Assembly (NCBI GenBank): GCA_011032825.1 | Contig: JAADJZ010000013.1 | Span: 496,001-560,000 of the forward strand | Source: Massariosphaeria phaeospora | Taxonomy: Eukaryota; Ascomycota; Dothideomycetes; Pleosporales | DNA: 64,000 nt | Direction: 5' to 3' | Part shown: one piece after another, positions 57,146-64,000 of the stretch | Numbering within the stretch: position 1 is the first letter of the stretch | How the letters are laid out: each line of letters begins with the position of its first letter | The notes under the pieces: generated by a model | Databases searched by the model: none | Told to the model about the DNA's origin: nothing | The model's input: only the letters and a program-made list of their open reading frames with translations | Program-made: the position numbers and the translations under genes

Positions 57146-60100
57146 CAGACTTGTCAACAATCCGTCCGGATTGACAGATTGATTGGACGGATTGATTAAT
57201 AAGCAATCCGTCCAATCAATCCGAGACCTTGATTACTAGCAATCCATTCAATCCAGAGGTCCCAGATTGATTGGACGGATTGTTTACGGATTGATTGTTT
57301 TGCGTACAGAGGTCCTTCAAGATTCTAGGTGTTAATAGCTAGCGGAGGCGTAAAAATATAAAATATAATATACTTTCCAGTTCGAATCCTGTAAAATTAC
57401 TTTCTCGCCCTCGCTCAACCGGCCGTATTAGGCCTAGCCGCCCCAGAAAATCGATTACGCTGCCCCGAAATATCTCGCGACCCAAGATTTTCGACGCGCC
57501 GAGATTAACGCGCACTCACTACGTTCGCCCACACCCACGAAAGTACGTATGTTTATCGCGATTTTTCGCCCAAACTAACCTCGCAGATGAATCGGCAGCT
57601 TAATGAAGTATTTGAGCGGGTCCTTGACTCCCAGTCCACGCAAAACGCCGCCGGCGCAGCTTCCTCGTACCAGGCAACCGATGCACAGTCAACATCTGAC
57701 GCGCCACTCGATCTCGATCCTCTCGCTGTCTCTGCCTCCGCCGACGATGATGAGGACTATGAAGGCCTTGTTTGGTCGCGCGTACCTAATTTACAGAAGC
57801 CTCAATACGCTGCTAAACGTGCCTTAACAAGCTAGGTTTTTTAATACGGCTAGCGCGTATACCATCGCAAGCATAAGGCGCTGTATTGGCTGTGCAAATA
57901 CTGCCATATACACAAGCAAAACGGGTTGTTTAAAGTGGCAACTTCAACCTCTGCTATCCATCGGCACCTCGAGGCGCGGCGACCTGGCCACGGAGTCAGC
58001 AAAGATGGCCCAATTCGGTTCAAGAAGGAGGCATCTATCATCTCCGCCCTACAGCGACAGGGCGTTGATGTGAGTCAAGAGGTAGCAAACGCCGTCGCCG
58101 ATACCTTTTCGGCGCCCGCTTTTTAGCAGGCGCTCATCGAGTGGGTGGCCGCCGATAACCAAGCTCTGCGCGTTGTAGAGGTGCCTGCCTTTCGAGATAT
58201 GATCAAGGCTGCTAATCCGCTCGCTGAGCGCGTTTTGTGGAGCAGCCACAACACTCTCCAGTCGCACATTATAGATGAATACAACGCCTACCTACCCGCC
58301 GTCGTGAGCTACATAAAGGCAGCCAAATCCGCTATACACGTATCCTTTGACAACTGGACCTCATACGGCGGCAAACGCGCTATCACCAGAATCTGCGTAC
58401 ACCACTTGAACGCAGCGGGTCAACAAGTAGATTACTTCCTTGGCCTGCCGACGCTATCGGGCGACCACTCCGGTTTAAATATCGCAGCAATCGTGAGCTC
58501 AACTCTCCACCAGTTTCATATACGAAAAGAAGCCTTAGGTTACTTTGTGCTTGATAACGCGACAAACAACGATACTGCCGTTAACGAGCTAGCAGAGGAG
58601 TACGGCTTCAACCCGAGCCACCGGAGATTGCGCTGCAGCTGCCATATACTCAATCTCGCTGCCCAAAACGTTATCTTTGGCCAGGATCGCGACGCGTTTG
58701 AGAACTCGCAGGAGAATTTAGTAGTACGTATTGCCTTTTTCTTTCCTGCCGCCGTCTCTCGCGCAGCACCTGCTAACTCGCCCTAGGCAAAGGAACAGTA
58801 CATGAACGAGTGGCGCAAAGCTGGCCCGCTAGGCGTACTGTTTGACGTCATCGCCTCAATCTGTACGCCGCAGGCGCGCGAGCTTTTGGAGGGATACCAG
58901 CGAGATGAGGCAACGTCGCTAAATCTCACGAACTTTACGCCAAGAGAACTCAAAAAGCCAGTCAAAACTCGCTAGAACTCTTACTACGATACGTTTGAGC
59001 GCGCCGTCGACCTCAGGGTGCCTCTGGACGATTATATGGGCTACAAAATCGGCGAGAGCAACCGCTCCGCAAACCGACAGCGATCTCGGGCGGGAGCTCG
59101 CCCTTCGGAGGCTAGCCAGCCACGCCTGTATATACGTGAGGAAGGGCTTACTGGCAAAGACTAGGCTACTATTACTGAGTATATCGAGTTGCTTAAGCCT
59201 TTCAAGGAGGCGACTAGCTGGCTCGAAGGTCGAGGCAAGGCTAGTCGCTACGGCGCGATTTGGAAGGTTATCCCTACGTTTGAGTAGCTTCTTGCTACGC
59301 TACAGGCTCAACAGGATCGCGTAGAGGCAGTGGATTACAACGATCCTGACGCGCCTGAGGATCACGTCAAAACAAACCTCAATCTCGCCATTAGTAAGCT
59401 AGAAAACTACTACGCCAAATTCAAAGACGCCCCAGCGTATTACTGTGCCCTACGCCTCTACCTAGCGTACAAAAACTTCATCGATACTGCCTGGCGAGTA
59501 CCCGCTGAGTACGATGACGTAGATAGCCTCTATCCCCGCAAGGGGTAGCTAGAGGCAAACAACAAAAGTTTTCAATCACTTTGGGCGGGCGCTAAGCTAG
59601 CATCTAAAATCGCCGCCGCTGATCCAGCTACGCCGCCGCCTGCTAAGCGGCAACGTTTTGACTACGCCGTTAACTGTACTGAGTTTATGCTAGCCTCTAT
59701 GAGAGAGGCGGAGATTGCGGAGGAGATTACTAACGAGTATGAGCTCTGGAGCGCAGAGAAACCAATTAATCTAGCCTACAAGCTTGCTTAGCTGCCAATT
59801 GCCTACTAGTTGTCAAAGGAGCATTAATACCCTGTTTTGGCGCGGTTTGCTATGAATATATTGAGTATCCTAGCCTCAGCAGCCAATTGTGAGAGGACTT
59901 TTAGTGAACTGGCTGATCTTTTAGGCGTACGGAGACTCAATATGAGGCCAGATTTACTATCCGCTTTACAGAGCCTCCGATCCTGGAAACGCCTTGGGAT
60001 TGAGCGCTTCAAAACGCCTTACAAACCTACGAACACGTACGATATCACTATCCATAAGATCGACGAATATATTGGGCAATTCACCAATAGTTAGCTTACT

Positions 60101-60239
60101 AATCAATCCATCCAATCTATCAATCCGTCCACCCCCCAAATCCCTAAACAATCCATTCAAGCCAATCCAGGAGAGATTTCTTGTCAATCCATTCAATCCG
60201 GGGACCCGGATTGGATTGGACGGATTGTTGACAAGTCTG
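57146..60239 (+). mobile_element. hAT-family DNA transposon, copy 2 (3,094 bp, RIP-like decay)
   Basis: Same length as copy 1 to the base and colinear (constant offset 41,623), with the same 22-bp terminal inverted repeats and subterminal CAATCC clusters. Its own target-site duplication is ACTATATA. Differences from copy 1 are base substitutions, mostly C-to-T and G-to-A, many in CpA/TpG context; I found no indel. It landed in AT-rich intergenic DNA downstream of a gene-free stretch. Confidence 0.92.
57587..60094 (+). pseudogene. hAT transposase with about eleven in-frame stops (copy 2)
   Basis: It aligns codon for codon with 15,964-18,471. In-frame stops replace Trp or Gln codons of copy 1: TAG 57833, TAA 57842, TAG 57851 and TAG 58124; the shared TAG 58973-58975 in the TRW motif; and TAG at about 59162, 59285 and 59546, then three more between 59,785 and 59,830. 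The intron (58,724-58,786) keeps its donor GTACGT and branch CTAAC, with acceptor CTAG. All the stops I examined are TGG-to-TAG or CAA/CAG-to-TAA/TAG transitions, the RIP signature. Zinc finger, catalytic and dimerisation regions are recognisable in pieces. It cannot encode a functional enzyme. Confidence 0.92.
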
Positions 60240-60247
60240 ACTATATA
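60240..60247. repeat. target-site duplication, right (ACTATATA)
   Basis: Exact match to 57,138-57,145 directly after the right terminal inverted repeat. Confidence 0.9.
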
Positions 60248-60304
60248 ACCCGTCTAATTCCCAAACTCCTCAACTAACAAAGCGTAGACAAAAAACCACC
60301 CGAT

Positions 60305-60434
60305 GCTGCAGTCGATTATGGGCGGGACACCTGACCGATAAGGCTGTTACTGGTCAGGTGGGCGGCGTCGTGTGTTCGAACCCCGCCGGGTTCGGTCTGA
60401 TACCACGGCGTCGTTGGAACAGCTAGACTGCAGC
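60305..60434 (+). other. cluster of nested inverted repeats (possible structured RNA)
   Basis: Outer 9-bp arms GCTGCAGTC (60305-60313) and GACTGCAGC (60426-60434) enclose two hairpins: CACCTGACC/GGTCAGGTG (60328-60336 and 60352-60360, 15-base loop) and CGAACCC/GGGTTCG with a 4-base loop near 60,380-60,397. A GTTCGAAC palindrome resembling a pol III B box overlaps the second. It does not fold as a tRNA. A structured non-coding RNA, a protein-binding site or a remnant of a foldback element are all possible. Confidence 0.3.
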
Positions 60435-61344
60435 AACGACCCACAAACAGGTACGTAAGACCCCCCAAAAATTCCCTTTATGTTTTGCAGTTTTTTTGGG
60501 CTGGGTAGGAGGGGGAGACGGGGGGCTTGTTTTTTGGTGGGTTGGGGGAGGTGGGTGGGTGTTAGTGCGCAGGATGGATGTCTAGCGCAGTAGGGATACC
60601 AGCTACGACGTTATAGATGGCGACTTTGTGGGTTGGGCTACTCTGTCTATATCTATTATTGCTATTCTTCTTCTTATGCCCTCTTGCTAAGAAGACTGTC
60701 TGTCTCAACACACTCGCTTGTATCCGCATCTTCTCTCCTAACTACTACCCTCCCACCCTGCTCAAGCCTCAAACCGCTCCCTTTCAAGCCTTTCAAACGC
60801 CTCCAATACCCATTCTTCTCAGCCCGAACCTAGCCCTACCAGCCAGGCTACCAATCTGCGATCCTAGACCCAGTCCAAGAAGCCTATAAGCCTACGCATA
60901 TTGCACCCTCGAGTCCTCCGCAGTACATGTACGCCAGCCTATTCACACAGGTGAACACAGATATATCGCTATCGACACCAGGGCATATGACGGGTGGGGA
61001 GAGGTCGAGGTTAGGACCAACAGGTGTAAGCGGGTTGAAATTGAACAACGACAGAGCATATAGAGACCGGGCAAGAAGTGGCCTCATCGGGCGAGTGCGA
61101 AGTCAGTTTAGGTCCTAATAGAGGCGAGTGTTCAGACGGTCATTGCACGTTGTGTTAGCTCTGGGCGTTCGATTGGCCAGACAGCGTTACTTCTGGAACT
61201 TGTCCCATCATTGATTGATTCCACCTATTCTATTGCATTCCTCATAGTGTGTACCCCGTATTAAGTAACCCGCCCGACTTCCAGGGTACCTGCCAAAGCA
61301 GGAGAGCTTGTATCCTCAGATAGCCTGGACCGCTCAGCCCAGGC
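60435..61344. other. gene-free stretch, G-rich then pyrimidine-rich
   Basis: About 60,480-60,560 is a G-rich tract. The following 300 bp are CT-rich and yield a hydrophobic frame (60,617-60,889) with poor protein character, not called. Nothing else is supported. Confidence 0.4.
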
Positions 61345-62451
61345 TCACCATTTCGGCCCCTTGCACTCGTCCGAATAGATCTTGCACACGCGCGCGATAT
61401 CGCCCTTACTCGGGTCGCCCAGCAGCGTGCTCGGCACTTTGTCGCCCTGCCTGCGCGCCACCATGACCTTCTTATCAGGCAGAGCGAACGCGTGATCGGC
61501 ATAATGCATCGCGGACACGAAGTCGTAGTAGCCGCCGTAATCAGATGACTGCGGGTCCTCTTTGGCCAGTTGTCCCCGGGCGCCGCAGCACCCGCTGGGG
61601 AGATTAGCGGCCGGCTCGCAGCAGGTTTTTCCGGTGGGCATGGTGGAGCAGCCGGGAGCGATGTTCTCGCAGAGGAGGTGGATGTGATCGTCGCGGTTGT
61701 GGCGCTGGTGTTCGTGTTTGAGGCCTGGGGTGCATGTTAGGCTGATTCACTCACACAGAAGATGGGAGGGGTCGGACTTACCAAGGACGTGTCCTAGCTC
61801 GTGGACAGTTTCGATTACTCCACATGCGACAGTTCCCCCAGCCGTGCAGCCTGTCTGGATACGCATTGCCTGTTGCTGGCGTCGGTTAAAGCCCAGGGTT
61901 GCCCAGCACCCGCTGCATTCACTGCCTTGGATGCTGAGAATGCCGCGTTGCTCTGGTCCATTAGGGTAGACGCGCTTGAAGGTCAAATACGGCGCAACCT
62001 TTAGCCAGGTGCCGATAGCTCCGTCGACAGTTGGCTTTAGTTGCTTCTCCACATCGTCCGAAATGTAGTTGTACACCACGGTGGCATCGGTCCAGGGTGC
62101 CTTGGGCTTTGCTGAGTGGCCTCTGGTAGTGAGGTGCGCGTGGCCATCCCCGCTGACGATTGCCGCTGCCGCTGCAGATTGAGCCTGTTGAAACATGTTG
62201 GATGAGCCGTACAGGATGTCGCCGTCGATGATGACGTTGTCGTCAACGACGGTGTAGCCAACTTCGCGGAAGCCATAAGTATCGTCCAAAATGGTCCCCA
62301 GCTGGGGAACATTGTCGGCACCGATGGCGTAGAGTGGTGATAGTACGGTATCGCGGCGGTTGGGAGAAGCTGAGAGGCCTGGTAGGGCGAGAGCTAAGCC
62401 GTAGAAGGCACTGAGGATGGCCAGGATGGTAGAAGCGGTAGGTAGATGCAT
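61345..62451 (-). CDS. secreted astacin-type zinc metalloprotease (M12A)
   Basis: There are two exons (61782-62451 and 61345-61724) with a 57-bp intron (donor GTAAGT, acceptor CCCAG), giving 349 residues. ATG 62449-62451 opens a signal peptide (MHLPTASTILAILSAFYGLA), followed by a likely propeptide with NRRD near residue 31. The zinc motif spans the intron: His217-Glu-x-x-His221-x-x-Gly224-x-x-His227-Glu (HELGHVLGLKHEH). The Met-turn is SAMHYADH in exon 2. Several cysteine pairs (CSGC, CC, GCC) suggest disulphides, in line with extracellular action. Astacins are endopeptidases; in fungi they are sparse and are found among secreted proteins. All catalytic residues are present. It is transcribed towards hAT copy 2 but about 1.1 kb away. 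Confidence 0.88.
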
Positions 62452-63621
62452 CTTGTCGCCTGTAGTTGGAGGAGAGAAGGTAGAGGGTGGAGCAGAGGAG
62501 AAAAGGTGCACCGAGAGGCGGATAAGAGAGAGAAAGGGCACAAGCCTAAAAGCGGGGAAGAGAAGGTGAAGACAGGTAAGATCGAAAGGTAAGATCGTGA
62601 TGCTCCCAGTGCGCCGCCAAGGAATCGGGAATCCAATGGGGAGAAGAGTGGGGTTCGCTGGCGGTGAAAATGTTGGTCCTACCTACTCAAACTGGTCCGT
62701 AAATCAATTTGTTTGGGTAGACGGTCCTGATAGTAAGGGTATAGCTTAACGCGCCCGCACTATTCTGTCGGTGGCACATGTAAAGGAAATGACAGCTAAA
62801 GCTTATTGATGCTGGAAAAAAGAGGGAAACATACACGACCATCTCCCCACACAAACAACCTTTCAGTAAATCCAACTTGCTGTCAGGTAGTAGCTCAGGA
62901 ATTGTGCTGAACGAGGCAGTGCCAATACAACCTGAGTAGACGAGCGCCGATGACGGTGAACTCTATACCGGCTTCCGGTTCTAGCCGCCTCATCCAGGAT
63001 CGAGTGTCATGAGCGCGTATACAGAGACGATGTCGTCCGTACTGCTCAGACATCAGTTGTTCACAATCAGTGAAAACGACGCCGCTCCGCAACTTCTTCA
63101 TATCAACTTCCGAGAACGCGACGTACCGATAACTTCATATCCCATTGCACTAATTAATTCCAAACAGCAAAACTTTTGATACCCTTCCCAATACCCCACC
63201 GAAGCCTCCGTCATGTCTCCCCGTCCTCCATTTCCCCAAGAATTAGGTCGAAACGGATTTTCATCACCCACAAGCTCTCGAAATCGAAAAGGGCCCTAAA
63301 GACAGGGTAAGAAATGACAAAAGAGAGAATAAAAGTACATGGCGAGGTTGGTATTCAGACATTAGATGGTCTATGTGACCTACGTGCGGGTGGGCATGTG
63401 GAACGTCGGTGCAGCGCTGTGCTGGGCGACGGTTGGGATATTAAAGACTCGGAAAAGAGCCATATGAAAGACATGGAGATTCCGCACACCGATATAGAGG
63501 GTGCACAGGACGCCTTAGGCCAACTAAGTGGCCATCCTCGAGAAAAATACCCAGTCCCGTTTGCGCGTGCATAAATGGTTCGTTAGGCGAGAATAAAATC
63601 GGTCGAGGGTGAGCCAAAAAG
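62452..63621. other. intergenic region
   Basis: Upstream of the astacin gene and downstream of the edge gene. No feature is supported; the plus-strand frame at 63,314-63,574 probably lies in a 3' untranslated region. Confidence 0.4.
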
Positions 63622-64000
63622 CTAGTCCACCAGTGAGCTTATCGGCGTGCCTGCTCGGCTTTCATCGACAAGATCGCTGAGCCGCATCTTCTTGTGCCGT
63701 GGGCCTTCGCCTTCGACCTCCTCGAGACGCCGCTTCAGATCCCCCTCGCGCTGCTTCACCTCTTCTAATTCTGCCCTCAGTTGCGACTCGGTGTCCCGCG
63801 CGACCTGCTCGTTGTTTTCCAATTCCGAGACACGGCCCCGGAAGAGCTCATTGACTAATTCAAGCTCGGATACGCGCGTTCTTAGCGCAGTGTTGTGCGT
63901 CATCAGCGTGTCGTACGGCATCGGCGGCTCGAGGTGAGATCCATTCATCGAGGACGTCGAGCCTGGGGAGGGGTGCCGGATAGTGAAGCCGGGAACGGGT
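63622..64000 (-). CDS. C-terminal part of a leucine-zipper protein, possibly a GATA factor (partial)
   Basis: The frame is open to the window edge and ends at 63,622. The visible 125 residues hold a Pro/Ser-rich segment (PVPGFTIRHPSPGSTSSMNG) and then a regular coiled coil (NTALRTRVSELELVNELFRG, continuing in heptads through VSELENNEQ and EEVKQREGDLKRRLEEVE). A basic patch (PRHKKMRL) and a tail (SDLVDESRAGTPISSLVD) follow. As I recall, fungal GATA factors of the AreB/ASD-4 type end in this kind of coiled coil, but the zinc finger lies outside the window, so the assignment rests on resemblance only. Another bZIP-free coiled-coil regulator is possible. Confidence 0.5.
   Translation of the reverse strand, partial: PVPGFTIRHPSPGSTSSMNGSHLEPPMPYDTLMTHNTALRTRVSELELVNELFRGRVSELENNEQVARDTESQLRAELEEVKQREGDLKRRLEEVEGEGPRHKKMRLSDLVDESRAGTPISSLVD

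Noticed and set aside
60319..60390. Possible tRNA gene (GGCGGG...TTCGAAC...CCCGCC)
   Set aside because: There is a B-box-like motif and a 6-bp terminal pairing, but the TTCGAAC abuts the acceptor strand with no T stem, the D and anticodon arms do not fold, and the A box is absent at normal spacing.
60617..60889. Hydrophobic 90-codon frame that might be a membrane protein
   Set aside because: Composition follows a CT-rich tract. No conserved motif, start context or splice support.

Overview
The window looks like nuclear DNA of a filamentous ascomycete (Pezizomycotina, perhaps Dothideomycetes; the class is a guess). The spliced genes have introns of 40 to 64 bases with fungal-style GTANGT / CTRAC / YAG signals. 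The recognisable genes are typical of such fungi: nuclear-encoded ATP synthase subunit 9, a PRPP synthetase with a large insertion, a calpain-like protease, a CE5 cutinase, MFS transporters and F-box proteins. There are also hAT transposons that differ only by base substitutions and carry nonsense changes of the C-to-T in CpA type, the signature of repeat-induced point mutation (RIP).

Layout. 1-27 kb is mostly a gene graveyard: small unknown genes, a cluster of three F-box relics (8.36-10.93 kb), unknown genes broken by in-frame TAG/TAA/TGA codons, and a large superfamily 1 (UPF1-like) helicase gene on the minus strand (13.94-20.19 kb). That helicase carries a nonsense codon and is split by a 3,094-bp hAT element at 15,523-18,616 with a perfect 8-bp target-site duplication. 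An intact MFS drug/H+ antiporter gene (22.9-24.5 kb) lies next to an anion:cation-symporter-type MFS gene carrying a 1-base frameshift (25.5-27.1 kb). From 28 kb the recognised genes read intact: a secreted unknown protein, a DOT1-like methyltransferase with a Cys-rich N-terminus, a membrane-anchored cutinase/esterase, PRPP synthetase, a 54-residue Cys-rich protein, a calpain-like protease, ATP synthase subunit 9, a secreted astacin metalloprotease and, at the right edge, the C-terminal coiled coil of a possible GATA factor. A second hAT copy of identical length (57,146-60,239, its own 8-bp duplication) has about eleven in-frame stops.

Dispersed structure. At least eight degenerate copies of a short (about 215-230 bp) MITE-like repeat are scattered through the window (4.3, 7.7, 11.3, 20.65, 20.83, 27.7, 39.3 and 54.6 kb). 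Other repeats are a diverged 251-bp-period tandem duplication at 32.5 kb, a 49-bp tandem duplication at 35.9 kb, and a coiled-coil-like coding repeat at 21.3-21.7 kb with a fragment at 31.5 kb. No operon-like logic is expected. The genes with a shared theme are the secreted or surface enzymes (cutinase, astacin, unknown secreted protein) and the two transporters, which fit a plant- or substrate-associated lifestyle; that is inference. The main result is a record of transposon arrival, RIP-type decay and gene loss in one segment, not a clear new multi-gene system.
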